From WTFY01 sp965220875 (GTDB taxonomy: Bacteria; Pseudomonadota; Gammaproteobacteria; UBA4575), in contig OZ244849.1 of assembly GCA_965220875.1 (NCBI GenBank), forward strand, positions 1,116,001-1,180,000: a stretch of DNA of 64,000 nucleotides, written 5' to 3'. A program made the position numbers and the translations under genes. A model generated the notes under the pieces. It was not told the DNA's origin and made no database searches. It saw only the letters and a list, made by a program, of their open reading frames with translations. Shown piece by piece: positions 1-8,543 of this stretch. Every line of letters begins with the position of its first letter. The first letter of the stretch is position 1.

Positions 1-208
1 GTCCCGCATACTGGGTATCTTGAAGGTAGACGATTTCGTGGAATTCCAGGCGCTGTTCGATGCACAGGAAGGACGGGCCGGGATCGTGGTGACTTTTCTC
101 GCATTGCTGGAACTGCTGAAAAACCATGCCGTCGAACTGGTGCAGTCCAGGCCCTTTGCCCCCATCTATGTCAAGCCCTCCGTAAGGAGTCCGGAGGAAG
201 AGGGGTAA
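1..208 (+). CDS. scpA: Segregation and condensation protein A, C-terminal fragment (cut by window start)
   Basis: This is the last ~69 codons of ScpA, the kleisin subunit that bridges the SMC heads in the bacterial condensin complex. The reading frame is open from base 2 and stops with TAA at 206-208. The visible end contains the conserved stretch VTFLALLELLK followed by a Q-x(4)-FAPIYV strand, which is the winged-helix tail of ScpA that contacts SMC. The start lies outside the window. scpB follows after 2 bases, the usual arrangement, so the two are almost certainly co-transcribed. Confidence 0.9.
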   Translation, partial: SRILGILKVDDFVEFQALFDAQEGRAGIVVTFLALLELLKNHAVELVQSRPFAPIYVKPSVRSPEEEG

Positions 209-210
209 TC

Positions 211-852
211 ATGAACGATGAGCAGGTCAGGCGGATTGTCGAAGCTTCTCTCATGGCGGCAGACACCGCGCTGAGCGTGGACCGAATGATGCAGCTGTTC
301 GAGGCGGATGCGGACAAGCCGACCCGCGAGCAGGTCAGGAATGCCATCGCGTCCCTGCAGAAGGAATGTGAAGGAAAGGGCGTGGAACTTCGAAAGATTT
401 CGAGCGGATGGCGTTACCAGACACGACCGGAGGTGCAGCCCTGGGTGGCACGGCTGTGGCAGGAAAAGCCGCCGCGCTATTCGCGAGCCCTGCTTGAGAC
501 ATTGTCATTGATCGTCTACAGGCAACCGATCACGCGTGGAGAAATCGAGGAAATCCGGGGTGTGAGCGTGAGCAGCAGTATCATCAAGACCCTGCTCGAA
601 CGGGAGTGGGTGCGCGTAGTAGGACACAAGGAGGTTCCCGGTCGTCCGGCCCTGTACGGAAGTACCCGCCAGTTCCTGGACTACTTCAACCTGAAATCGC
701 TGGATGAGCTGCCTGCACTTGCCGAACTGAAGGATCTGGAGCTGGCTGCCCACCCGGAACTGGACCTGGGTTCACGCGCGGAAGAGAAGGCATCCCTGAA
801 GGTTGTTGCGGAATCGGGGGAACTGGTCGATTCCGGCAAGGCCGGGTCTTAA
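211..852 (+). CDS. scpB: Segregation and condensation protein B
   Basis: A 213-residue ScpB, the kite subunit that dimerises and binds the central linker of ScpA in the SMC-ScpAB complex during chromosome partitioning. It has two winged-helix domains. The second contains the family hallmark ALLETLSLIVYRQPITRGEIE, then RGVSVSSSIIKTLLEREWVR and a GRPALYGST turn near residue 150. The ATG at 211 lies 2 bases after the scpA stop, with a GGAGG ribosome site inside the end of scpA (193-197). The tail past residue 175 is low complexity and acidic, as in many gammaproteobacterial ScpBs. Confidence 0.95.
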   Translation: MNDEQVRRIVEASLMAADTALSVDRMMQLFEADADKPTREQVRNAIASLQKECEGKGVELRKISSGWRYQTRPEVQPWVARLWQEKPPRYSRALLETLSLIVYRQPITRGEIEEIRGVSVSSSIIKTLLEREWVRVVGHKEVPGRPALYGSTRQFLDYFNLKSLDELPALAELKDLELAAHPELDLGSRAEEKASLKVVAESGELVDSGKAGS

Positions 853-901
853 CCCCTGGGCTGTCTCGAACCCGCCGGATCATCAAGTTCCCTGCCTGCA
901 A

Positions 902-1642
902 TTGGCACAGAGAATTCAGAAGCTGCTCGCGCACCTGGGTATTGCCTCACGAAGGCAGGTCGAGTGCTGGATCCGGGAAGGGGAAATCATTGTAAATGGA
1001 GAATGCTGTACCCTGGGACAGCAGGTCCGGGGCGATGAAAGCGTCCTGGTGTGCGGCACACCCGTCGATCTGCAGGCTCGTGTTCCGGTCAGGGTGCTTC
1101 GCTACCACAAGCCGGCGGGAGAAGTGGTTTCCAGGCGCGAACAGGATGCGCATGCAACGGTATTCGAGCGGCTGCCCGACCCGGGTGCCGGACGCTGGGT
1201 GTCCGTGGGGCGCCTGGATCTGAATACCTCGGGCCTGTTGCTGCTTACCACGGATGGAACACTTGCCGATGCCCTGATGCATCCGAGAACCGGGCTCGAG
1301 CGTGAATACCGCGTACGCGTGCACGGCAGGATCACGCATGAGGTCGTGTCTCGCCTGCAACAGGGTGTACAACTGGATGACGGCATGGTCCAACCGGTTG
1401 CGCTGGAAGTGTTCGATAGCCCGGGCACGAACACCTGGTGTCGAGTCGTGCTGAAGGAAGGCAGAAATCGGGTCGTGCGAAGACTCTGGGCCTCGCAGGG
1501 CCTGGAGGTCAGTCGGCTGATTCGTATGCGCTACGGCCCGCTTGCGCTGCCGGAAGCACTGCGCCCGGGGGAATGGGACGAGTTGTCTCCGCAGCAGGTT
1601 GGCCGGTTGTACAGGGCGGTCCGCTGCAGCTCCAGGGCATGA
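902..1642 (+). CDS. rluB: 23S rRNA pseudouridine synthase, RluB type
   Basis: RluB/RsuA-family pseudouridine synthase, predicted to modify U2605 of 23S rRNA. An N-terminal S4 RNA-binding domain (RIQKLLAHLGIASRRQVE, IIVNG) is followed by the catalytic domain with GRLDLNTSGLLLLTTDG, whose Asp is the nucleophile, and LEREYRVRVHG. The frame stays open back to a TTG at 803, but homology begins at LAQRIQKLLA, so the TTG at 902 is the best start; no clear ribosome site helps the choice. The gene sits directly after scpB, its usual place, and its stop overlaps the ATG of the next gene (ATGA). Confidence 0.9.
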   Translation: MAQRIQKLLAHLGIASRRQVECWIREGEIIVNGECCTLGQQVRGDESVLVCGTPVDLQARVPVRVLRYHKPAGEVVSRREQDAHATVFERLPDPGAGRWVSVGRLDLNTSGLLLLTTDGTLADALMHPRTGLEREYRVRVHGRITHEVVSRLQQGVQLDDGMVQPVALEVFDSPGTNTWCRVVLKEGRNRVVRRLWASQGLEVSRLIRMRYGPLALPEALRPGEWDELSPQQVGRLYRAVRCSSRA

Positions 1643-2331
1643 ACAAGGACACGTGCCGTCCCCGCAGTGGAGGTAGCTGGGTCAACCGGGTGTACAGGGC
1701 GCTTCGGACCCAGCATGGTCCACAGGCGTGGTGGCCGGCTGAAGGAAGGTTCGAAATCATGGTGGGTGCCATCCTCACGCAGAATACGGCCTGGTCTAAT
1801 GTCGAAAAGGCCATTGCAAACCTGAAGGCCGCAGACATGCTCGATGCCGGGGCCATATTGCAGGCACCGGACGATGAACTGGCACAGCTGATTCGGCCGT
1901 CCGGCTATTTCAGGATCAAGGCAAGGCGGCTCAGGAAATTCTGTGAATGGTATACCGGTTTGCGTGAGTACAGAAACCTGCGCTACTGGTCAACGGCCAG
2001 GCTGCGTCATGCGCTGCTTGGTGTGTACGGTGTCGGTCCGGAAACGGCTGACGATATACTGCTGTATGCCTTCAACCGGCCTGTCTTTGTGATCGACGCC
2101 TACACGCGCAGGATCTTTGCGCGCCTCGGATTGATCAGCGGGGCCGAACCCTATGATGAAATCCGTGCGGAATTCGAACGCGAGCTGGGCCGACAACCCA
2201 GGCGGATGGGAGAATACCATGCCCTGATTGTTCAGCATGGCAAGCTTGTGTGCAGGCCGGAACCGAGGTGTGGGGCCTGTGACCTGAGAGCAATGTGCCG
2301 GTTTTACAAGGCGAGACCTCACTCCCGGTAA
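1639..2331 (+). CDS. HhH-GPD DNA glycosylase with 4Fe-4S cluster, MagIII-like
   Basis: A 230-residue member of the endonuclease III superfamily. It shows the N-terminal FEIMVGAILTQNTAWSNVEKA core, a helix-hairpin-helix (GVYGVGPETADDILLYA, residues 128-144), the catalytic Asp153 in VIDAYTRR, and a C-x6-C-x2-C-x5-C cluster at Cys205, 211, 214 and 220. The lysine that makes endonuclease III a lyase (GRKTAN) is replaced here by Glu135. That pattern matches the 3-methyladenine glycosylase III group, suggesting a monofunctional base-excision glycosylase for alkylated bases rather than Nth. The start overlaps the rluB stop by 3 bases; the end converges with the next gene by 13 bases. Confidence 0.85.
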   Translation: MNKDTCRPRSGGSWVNRVYRALRTQHGPQAWWPAEGRFEIMVGAILTQNTAWSNVEKAIANLKAADMLDAGAILQAPDDELAQLIRPSGYFRIKARRLRKFCEWYTGLREYRNLRYWSTARLRHALLGVYGVGPETADDILLYAFNRPVFVIDAYTRRIFARLGLISGAEPYDEIRAEFERELGRQPRRMGEYHALIVQHGKLVCRPEPRCGACDLRAMCRFYKARPHSR

Positions 2332-3068
2332 TCGGGATTCAGCTTGTAGTTGAGTCCCGTCGTCCCCTGGCTGTCAGGGCCGATGAAGTAAAGATAGGGT
2401 GCGACGACATCTTCCGGGGCCGGAAAGTTCAGGGGATGAATGCCCGGATAATGCGCCATCCTGAGCTTGGTACGCACCGGTGCCGGGTCCACACCGTTCA
2501 CACGAACCGGCTTGTCCCCATCGAGTTCGTGTGCGAGCACCTCCATCAGGCCGCGCTGGGCAGCCTTGGCCACTGCATAGGCCCCCCAGTATGCCCGCTG
2601 GCAGTCGTGGGTGGAAAACACGATGCTGGGGTCGGGTGATGACTCCAGGGATGCAATGCAGCTGCGGACCAGCATGTAGGCGGCATGCTGGTTGACTGTT
2701 ATCGTTTGCAGCCAGATGTCGAGCGGGAAATTCCGTATGCCCTGTAACGCATTCAGGTATCCTGCATTGATGACCAGGGAGTCCAACGGCGTACCCTGGT
2801 CTTGAAGAAACTCGGAAAACCTGATGTATTCCAGTTCTCCGGCACTCCTGAAGTCCATCGAGTAGGACAAGGGTTCGCGCCCGTCCCGGGCCAGTTCCCT
2901 GGAGAGCTTGTCAAGCTTCCTGTCGTTCCTTGCCAGCAGCATGAGCCTGGCACCATGTGCTGCACATGCGAATGCAAGGGCCTTGCCGATTCCGTCCGTG
3001 GCACCGGTGATCAGTACCAGCCGCCCCAGGAGCCGGTCAGGCAGCATGCGGTAGTCGTCGAGACGCAT
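2319..3068 (-). CDS. yciK: Short-chain dehydrogenase/reductase, YciK type
   Basis: A 249-residue SDR oxidoreductase. It has the nucleotide-binding glycine motif (ITGATDGIGKAL, near residue 20), the INAGY strand equivalent to NNAG, and the active-site YAVAK (Tyr-x3-Lys) at about residue 165. Length and the YRMLPDRLLGRLVLITGAT start match YciK proteins, whose substrate is unknown. It is the last gene of the minus-strand run mtaD-ubiG-phosphatase-rmuC-yciK; the same phosphatase-yciK neighbourhood occurs in Pseudomonas. Start codon ATG at 3068, 32 bases after rmuC. Confidence 0.88.
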   Translation of the reverse strand: MRLDDYRMLPDRLLGRLVLITGATDGIGKALAFACAAHGARLMLLARNDRKLDKLSRELARDGREPLSYSMDFRSAGELEYIRFSEFLQDQGTPLDSLVINAGYLNALQGIRNFPLDIWLQTITVNQHAAYMLVRSCIASLESSPDPSIVFSTHDCQRAYWGAYAVAKAAQRGLMEVLAHELDGDKPVRVNGVDPAPVRTKLRMAHYPGIHPLNFPAPEDVVAPYLYFIGPDSQGTTGLNYKLNPDYRE

Positions 3069-3100
3069 GTTCTTCAGATTCGCAGGTCAGCCCTGCGCCA

Positions 3101-4390
3101 CTACAGGTATTCACTCTTGCTCTTGCTGAGCGTGGAAGTCTCGATCATTTTCAGATCGGGCATGTCCTTTTTCTTCTCGATTCCGAGTTCGTCGAATCTC
3201 CTTGCGGCGGGCAGGACCTGCCGTTCGAGCGACCCGGTCGCCCTGTTGAACTGATCGACACTCGAATCCAGGTTCTTCCCCAGTTTCTGCAGGTGGGTCG
3301 CGAAGGTGGCCAGTCGATGATAGAGGGTCTCGCCCAGTTCCCTGATCTTCGCCGCGTTCCTGGCAACGGACTGCTGGCGCCAGCCAAAGGCGACCGCGCG
3401 GAGCAGGGCGATGATGCTGGTGGGCGTGGCCAGAATCACCTTGTTTTTCAGGGCATCTTCCAGCAGCTTGGGATCCTGTTCCAGCGCGGCCGATAGAAAC
3501 TGCTCGCCCGGAATGAACAGCACGACAAAATCGGGTGAATGCCTGAACTGGTTCCAGTAGGCCTTGCTGGCGAGTTCACGCATGCGATCGCGCACATTGC
3601 GCGCATGCTTGTGCAGAGACTCCGCGCGCACCCTCTCGTCCCGGGTCTGGGCCGCATTGAGATAGGCATCCAGGGGGGTTTTAGCATCCACGATCAGTTC
3701 CCTGTGGTCCGGCATGCGCACGATCATGTCAGGCCGCATGCGGCGGTCCTCGTCCGCACTGTCCTGCTGCTCGTAGAAGTCGCAGTGGTTGACCATGCCG
3801 GCCAGCTCGGCAATTCTTTTCAGTGTCAGCTCACCCCATTGTCCACGCACTTCGGGACGCCGCAGCGCCTGGACGAGGTTCTGGGTCTCGACACGCAGGT
3901 CTGTCTGCGACTCATTGATCAGTTTCAGGTGCTGTGTCAGCGAGCCAAACGATTCCTTGCGTTCCTTCTCGATCGCCTGGATCTGGGACTCCGTCTGCTT
4001 CAGGATCTCGGTGATGGGCTGCAGCAGGGTTTCGATGGCTTTTTCCTTTTTTTCCAGGCTGGCTTCCGCGTGGATCTGGTGCTGGGCAAGCTTTTCCCTG
4101 GCGAGCCTCAGGAAATTCTCGTTGTTCGATTGCAGTGCCTGGTTTGAAAGGTTCTGGAAGGTTTGCTGGAGTTGCCTTCCGGCTTCCTCGATACCCTGTA
4201 CTTTTTCGGCAAGACGGGTTTTCTCATGTTCGAGCAGCAGCGACAGCCGCTGGATTTCCGATTCGAGCTTCCATTTCCGCTGACGGCTCCGATAGTACAC
4301 GACCCACGCCCCGAGCGCCGCGCTGAGCAGGCACAGGCAGGTCACGGTCAAGGCAAGCAGCCAGAGGTCTTGTGATTCAGCCGGTAGCAT
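3101..4390 (-). CDS. rmuC: DNA recombination protein RmuC
   Basis: RmuC-family protein of 429 residues. One N-terminal membrane segment (LLALTVTCLCLLSAALGAWV) is followed by a long coiled coil (about residues 40-170) and the RmuC nuclease-like domain with RGQWGELTLKRIAELAGM, the strand DMIVRMPDHRELIVDAKTPL, and FVVLFIPGEQFLSAAL. The Asp-Lys pair in VDAKTPLDAY matches the PD-(D/E)xK-like core of the family. RmuC limits inversion rearrangements at short repeats. The frame is open to 4471, but the ATG at 4390 gives the normal membrane-anchored N-terminus and avoids overlapping the upstream gene. Confidence 0.92.
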   Translation of the reverse strand: MLPAESQDLWLLALTVTCLCLLSAALGAWVVYYRSRQRKWKLESEIQRLSLLLEHEKTRLAEKVQGIEEAGRQLQQTFQNLSNQALQSNNENFLRLAREKLAQHQIHAEASLEKKEKAIETLLQPITEILKQTESQIQAIEKERKESFGSLTQHLKLINESQTDLRVETQNLVQALRRPEVRGQWGELTLKRIAELAGMVNHCDFYEQQDSADEDRRMRPDMIVRMPDHRELIVDAKTPLDAYLNAAQTRDERVRAESLHKHARNVRDRMRELASKAYWNQFRHSPDFVVLFIPGEQFLSAALEQDPKLLEDALKNKVILATPTSIIALLRAVAFGWRQQSVARNAAKIRELGETLYHRLATFATHLQKLGKNLDSSVDQFNRATGSLERQVLPAARRFDELGIEKKKDMPDLKMIETSTLSKSKSEYL

Positions 4391-4404
4391 CCTGCTATTG
4401 TTGG

Positions 4405-5079
4405 TCAGTCTTGTGAAAAAAGCCAATTCTTTAGTTCGAACACGTGTTCGATGACCACATCGGCTCCCCATGTGAAAGGATCCTGGCCTTCCTGGATGTA
4501 GCCATACGCGGCCACGGCGGTATTCATGCCGGCAGCCCTCCCGGCCTCCACGTCACGCGGGTCATCCCCCACGTACACGCAGTCGGTGCGGTCTGCACCG
4601 AGCAGTTCAGCACCCCGCAGGAGAGGCATCGGACTCGGCTTTCTTTCCGGGAGCGAATCGCCGCTGATGGTACAACCCGTCCGGGACGCAAGGCCGAGCT
4701 TCTGTACCAGCGGTTCTGTAAGATGAGAAGGCTTGTTGGTCACGATCCCCCACGGAAGTCCGGCCTCGTCCAGGCAATCCAGCAGGTGCGGCATACCTGG
4801 GAAAAGCCGGGTCTTGTCATGCTGAAGGCCAGCATAGATCTGCAGGAATTCGTCACGAAGCCCCAAGAGCCTGCTTTCATTTATGGGTTCACTGAAACCC
4901 AGCCGGATCAGTGCGATGGCGCCCCGAGAAGTGTGCTGGCGTAAACGGTCGTAATTTTCCCCGTCCCTACCATGACGGGCCAGCAGCTCGTTCAGCGCAT
5001 CGGCCATGTCCGGTGCTGTGTGTGCCAGGGTCCCGTCCAGATCCAGCAGGACGGCCCGGACCCGTGTCATTCGGCGCAT
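4405..5079 (-). CDS. HAD phosphatase (MupP / phosphoglycolate phosphatase family)
   Basis: A 224-residue HAD-superfamily phosphatase. Motif I is LLDLDGTLAHT (Asp nucleophile and Asp+2), motif II is WGIVTNKP, and motif III/IV are KPSPMPLL and YVGDDPRDVEAG. The fold fits both phosphoglycolate phosphatase (Gph) and N-acetylmuramic acid 6-phosphate phosphatase (MupP). The position between ubiG and yciK is the same as mupP in Pseudomonas, which favours a role in cell-wall recycling, but sequence alone does not decide it. Start ATG 5079 or the in-frame ATG at 5070; the gap to ubiG is 16 bases. Confidence 0.88.
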   Translation of the reverse strand: MRRMTRVRAVLLDLDGTLAHTAPDMADALNELLARHGRDGENYDRLRQHTSRGAIALIRLGFSEPINESRLLGLRDEFLQIYAGLQHDKTRLFPGMPHLLDCLDEAGLPWGIVTNKPSHLTEPLVQKLGLASRTGCTISGDSLPERKPSPMPLLRGAELLGADRTDCVYVGDDPRDVEAGRAAGMNTAVAAYGYIQEGQDPFTWGADVVIEHVFELKNWLFSQD

Positions 5080-5095
5080 GCCTTGACAGGTCCGC

Positions 5096-5797
5096 TCAGG
5101 GCCTGGAGGCGAACACGAGGTAGTTCACGCTCGGGTCAGATGACAGGCGGTAAACCTTGGTGATCGGGTTGTACTGCATGCCTGTGATCTCGGCGGTATG
5201 CAATCCGGCCTGGCGGATCCAGCGGTCGAGCTCGCCCGGGCGAATCAACTTCTCATACTGGTGGGTGCCTTTCGGCAACAGCCCGAGGACATATTCCGCA
5301 CCCACAATGGCGAACAGCAGTGACTTGGGACTCCGGTTGATGGTGGCAAAGAATGCATGCCCTGCAGGCTTGAGCAGCCGGGTGCAGGCCTTGACGATGG
5401 CAGCCGGGTCCGGAACATGTTCCAGCATCTCGAGGCAGGTTACCACGTCGTACGATTCGGGTTCCTGGCCGGCAAGCTCTTCTGCGGAAATCAGCCGGTA
5501 TTCGATTTCAAGCTGCTGCTCATTCGCATGTAGCTGTGCGGCAGCCAGTGAAGCCCGGCCCAGGTCGATCCCTGTCACCTCGGCGCCCTTGCGTGTCATG
5601 GCTTCGGTCAGGATGCCGCCGCCGCAGCCGATGTCCAGGACTTTCTTACCGGCCAGTCCCGCATGGGAATCGATGAAGTCCAGGCGCAGGGAATTGATGT
5701 CATGCAGGGGTTTGAACTCACCTTCCCTGTCCCACCAGCGCTGTGCGAGCGCTTCGAATTTTGCCAGTTCTTCTTTGTCGAGGTTCGGATTCGGCAT
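5096..5797 (-). CDS. ubiG: Bifunctional 2-polyprenyl-6-hydroxyphenol methylase / 3-demethylubiquinol 3-O-methyltransferase
   Basis: UbiG, the O-methyltransferase acting twice in ubiquinone biosynthesis. The 233-residue protein begins MPNPNLDKEELAKFEALAQ and shows the typical WWDREGEFKPLHDIN region, the SAM-binding motif VLDIGCGGGILTEAM, then GIDLG, and the methylase motif CLEMLEHVPDP. The frame stays open to 6022, but that extension overlaps mtaD, lacks homology and is unlikely; ATG 5797 gives the canonical N-terminus. It lies 61 bases downstream of mtaD and 16 upstream of the HAD phosphatase, so the genes are probably one transcript. Confidence 0.95.
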   Translation of the reverse strand: MPNPNLDKEELAKFEALAQRWWDREGEFKPLHDINSLRLDFIDSHAGLAGKKVLDIGCGGGILTEAMTRKGAEVTGIDLGRASLAAAQLHANEQQLEIEYRLISAEELAGQEPESYDVVTCLEMLEHVPDPAAIVKACTRLLKPAGHAFFATINRSPKSLLFAIVGAEYVLGLLPKGTHQYEKLIRPGELDRWIRQAGLHTAEITGMQYNPITKVYRLSSDPSVNYLVFASRP

Positions 5798-5858
5798 GTG
5801 AAATTGCGTCAGTTGGTCTGGGTTGCAGGTCCCGGCACCGGAACAGTCAGCGTCCATT

Positions 5859-7199
5859 CTAACCGCTGGACGCCCCGGGAGCCTTTCCATTCTGTATTTT
5901 TTTGCCCCATTCACGGGTGCGTGCGAGGATTTCATCCTGATCGAGGGTCTGCAGTTTCCTGTTTTGCAGCAGCAACCTGCCTTCCACCCATACATCGCAC
6001 ACCTGTGAACGTTGTGTAGCATACACGGTATGCCCGATCGGGTCGTAGACAGGCTGGGCCTCTACCTGCTCGATGTCGAGAACAGTCATGTCGGCAGCCT
6101 TGCCGACTTCAAGGGAGCCCGTCTTGTCCGCGATGCCGAGTGCCTCGGCGGCATGAACCGTAGCGCACCGCAGGGAATCGTAAGCAGGCAGCGCCGAGGC
6201 ATCCCGGGCCACACCCTTTGCCAGCAGGGCGGCGGTGTGCATTTCGCCCAGTACGTCCAGGTCGTCGTTGCTCGCACAGCTGTCGGTGCCGAGTGTCACG
6301 TTGACCTGCCTGTCGCGAAGCTTCTGAACCGGGCAAAACCCGCTTGCAAGCTTCAGGTTGGACTGGGGGCAGTGAACGATGCTGACGCCGGTCTTGGCCA
6401 GCAGGTCCAGTTCCTCGTCCGTCAGTTGCGTCATGTGCACGGCGATCAGGCGGCTGTTGACCAGTCCAAGCTGATCCAGGCGTTGCAGGGGCCGCATTCC
6501 GTGCTGTTCCAGGCTCATGGAGATTTCCTGCTCGGTTTCGTGTAGGTGGATGTGAACCGGCAATCCCAGTTCCTCCGAGAGACGGGCAACGCGCTCCAGT
6601 GGCTTGTCCGAAACCGTATAGGGGGCATGCGGAGCGAGCGTGACGCCTACCAGGGGATGCGAACCGTATACGCTGTGCACGGCCAGTCCTTTTTCAAGAT
6701 ATTCGTCCACGGACCCGGCATAGGGCGTGGAAAAGTCGAACAGGATCATGCCCAGGTGAGCCCGCATTCCGGTGCGTGCCGCTTCCCTGGCCGCAATTTC
6801 GGGGAAAAAATACATGTCGTTGAAACAGGTGATGCCGCCCCGTATCATCTCGGCCATGGCCAACTGCGTACCGAGCCTTACGAATTCCTCGTTCATCCAT
6901 TTCTGTTCTGCCGGCCAAATGTGCCCGTTCAGCCACTCCATCAGGGGCAGGTCATGGGCCAGCCCGCGAAACAGGGACATTCCGGCATGTGTGTGGGTGT
7001 TGATCAGCCCGGGAAGAACGATGTGGTGGTCATAACGGTGGGAGGCGTCACTCGTGTAGCTGCCTGCAACCCTGGCATCCGGCACGATATCGATGATTCG
7101 GCCGTCCTGCACGGCGATGCTGAAATCTGTCAACGTGCGCGCGCCATTGTCCATGGGGATGATATGCTTGCCATGGATCAGGGTCTCTACGTGTTTCAT
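5859..7199 (-). CDS. mtaD: 5-methylthioadenosine / S-adenosylhomocysteine deaminase
   Basis: A 446-residue amidohydrolase (TRZ/ATZ family). Metal-binding residues are visible: HTHAG near residue 67, HIHLHETE, HMTQLTDEE, and LGTDSCASNDDLD. The family deaminates methylthioadenosine to methylthioinosine and can act on S-adenosylhomocysteine. It is divergent from mtnA (134 bases between starts), and the pairing suggests the Pseudomonas-type route: deamination, phosphorolysis of methylthioinosine, then isomerisation by MtnA. The phosphorylase is not in this window. ATG 7199 is the clear start. Confidence 0.93.
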   Translation of the reverse strand: MKHVETLIHGKHIIPMDNGARTLTDFSIAVQDGRIIDIVPDARVAGSYTSDASHRYDHHIVLPGLINTHTHAGMSLFRGLAHDLPLMEWLNGHIWPAEQKWMNEEFVRLGTQLAMAEMIRGGITCFNDMYFFPEIAAREAARTGMRAHLGMILFDFSTPYAGSVDEYLEKGLAVHSVYGSHPLVGVTLAPHAPYTVSDKPLERVARLSEELGLPVHIHLHETEQEISMSLEQHGMRPLQRLDQLGLVNSRLIAVHMTQLTDEELDLLAKTGVSIVHCPQSNLKLASGFCPVQKLRDRQVNVTLGTDSCASNDDLDVLGEMHTAALLAKGVARDASALPAYDSLRCATVHAAEALGIADKTGSLEVGKAADMTVLDIEQVEAQPVYDPIGHTVYATQRSQVCDVWVEGRLLLQNRKLQTLDQDEILARTREWGKKIQNGKAPGASSG

Positions 7200-7254
7200 C
7201 GAATAGCTGGTAGTCGGGTGCGCGCTGATGGCGGTGATTGAAACGCATTATGCA

Positions 7255-7268
7255 ATGGCATTTGCCAT
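7255..7268. promoter_or_regulatory. Palindrome in the mtaD-mtnA divergent promoter region
   Basis: A perfect 6-2-6 inverted repeat (ATGGCA-TT-TGCCAT) sits midway between the divergent starts of mtaD (7199) and mtnA (7334). Its position fits an operator shared by both genes, but no regulator is identified, and a 12-base palindrome can occur by chance. No strong -35/-10 pair was recognised around it. Confidence 0.25.
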
Positions 7269-7333
7269 GCAGGCAATACAGCATGCTTCGGTACGGGGCA
7301 TCGTGGCTGGGCAGTACTGAGGTCCGGAAGGGT

Positions 7334-8374
7334 ATGAGCTCGTTGGCCGAACAGGCGATTCGCTGGTGCAACGACCAGCTGGTGCTGCTCGATCAGCGCA
7401 GGTTGCCAAACGAAATCCGTTTTGTGGAATGCACGTCGGTGCAGGAGGTCAACGAAGCCATTCGTGACATGGTGGTACGCGGCGCCCCAGCCATTGGAGT
7501 GAGCGCGGCATACGGCATCGTGCTCGCTGCAAGGCAGCACCATGCGGCGTCACCGGGCAACTGGCGTGAGACCATCGAGGCGGACCTGCAGGCATTGCTG
7601 CAGGCGCGTCCCACCGCGGTCAACCTGAAATGGGCCGTGACACGGATGCGGGATTTGATGGCCGAGACAGGAGACGAGGATCCCGGGTCCTATCTGCTGG
7701 ATGCCGCAAAAAGGATTCACCGGGAGGACGTCAGGGCCAACCGTGCGCTCGGAGAATTTGGTGCGGGATTGCTGGAGGCCGGAGCTGAGGTACTGACCCA
7801 CTGCAACGCCGGAGCACTGGCAACCGGGGGTTACGGTACGGCCCTGGGGGTAATCCGCAGCGCCCATGCCCAGGACAAGATCCGGAACATTTTCGTCGAT
7901 GAAACCCGCCCCTGGTTTCAGGGTGCCCGGCTTACGGCCTGGGAACTGATGCAGGACCGGATACCCGTTACGCTGATTTGCGACAGTGCCGCGGCAAGCC
8001 TGATGCAGCAAAGACGCCTGGCCTGGGTCATCGTGGGGGCCGATCGCATCGCGTGCAACGGCGACGTTGCCAACAAAATCGGCACGTACTCCCTGGCGGT
8101 GATGGCCCGGCAGCATGGAGTCGGATTCATGGTCGCCGCACCGACCAGCACCATTGACATGGAAGCCAGTGAGGGGGCCCGGATCGAAATCGAGGAGCGC
8201 TCGCAGCATGAGGTTACCGAATATGAAGGGCATGTCCTGGCGCCGGCCGGGGCCGGGGTCTGGAACCCGGTGTTCGACGTCACTCCGGCGAGGCTTGTCA
8301 CTGCGCTGGTGACGGAAAAAGGTGTCGTGGAGCACCCCACCCGTAGGAAAATCAGGATCCTGATGGAGAATTGA
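7334..8374 (+). CDS. mtnA: S-methyl-5-thioribose-1-phosphate isomerase
   Basis: MtnA isomerises methylthioribose 1-phosphate to the ribulose form in methionine salvage. The 346-residue protein shows VVRGAPAIGVSAAYG, the catalytic Cys in THCNAGALATGGYGTAL, the catalytic Asp in VGADRIACNGDVANKIGTY, and FMVAAPTSTID. It is homologous to eIF2B subunits, but the full active site argues for the enzyme. The frame opens at 7238; I chose ATG 7334 because it has a ribosome site (GGAAGGG, 7323-7329) and starts the conserved region. No other methionine-salvage genes are adjacent apart from mtaD. Confidence 0.94.
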   Translation: MSSLAEQAIRWCNDQLVLLDQRRLPNEIRFVECTSVQEVNEAIRDMVVRGAPAIGVSAAYGIVLAARQHHAASPGNWRETIEADLQALLQARPTAVNLKWAVTRMRDLMAETGDEDPGSYLLDAAKRIHREDVRANRALGEFGAGLLEAGAEVLTHCNAGALATGGYGTALGVIRSAHAQDKIRNIFVDETRPWFQGARLTAWELMQDRIPVTLICDSAAASLMQQRRLAWVIVGADRIACNGDVANKIGTYSLAVMARQHGVGFMVAAPTSTIDMEASEGARIEIEERSQHEVTEYEGHVLAPAGAGVWNPVFDVTPARLVTALVTEKGVVEHPTRRKIRILMEN

Positions 8375-8489
8375 CGGGTTTCTGGCAGGCAGCAGGGAAA
8401 AACAGGTTCCGGAAAGGGTCGATTTTTGTTTCAGGGCTTTTAACCTGATTGTGAATGCCTTTTTTACCGAGCCACTGTTCGGGAGCCTG

Positions 8490-8498
8490 TGCTATAAT
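8490..8498 (+). promoter_or_regulatory. gyrA promoter, extended -10
   Basis: TGCTATAAT at 8490-8498 is a perfect extended -10 element (TG-n-TATAAT), about 45 bases before the gyrA ATG. The -35 region 17 bases upstream has no match to TTGACA, which the extended -10 can compensate. Transcription would begin near 8505. Confidence 0.7.
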
Positions 8499-8543
8499 TT
8501 AGTGCCTTAAATTGTATCTCAAGGGGATTCCCGAATTATACCC

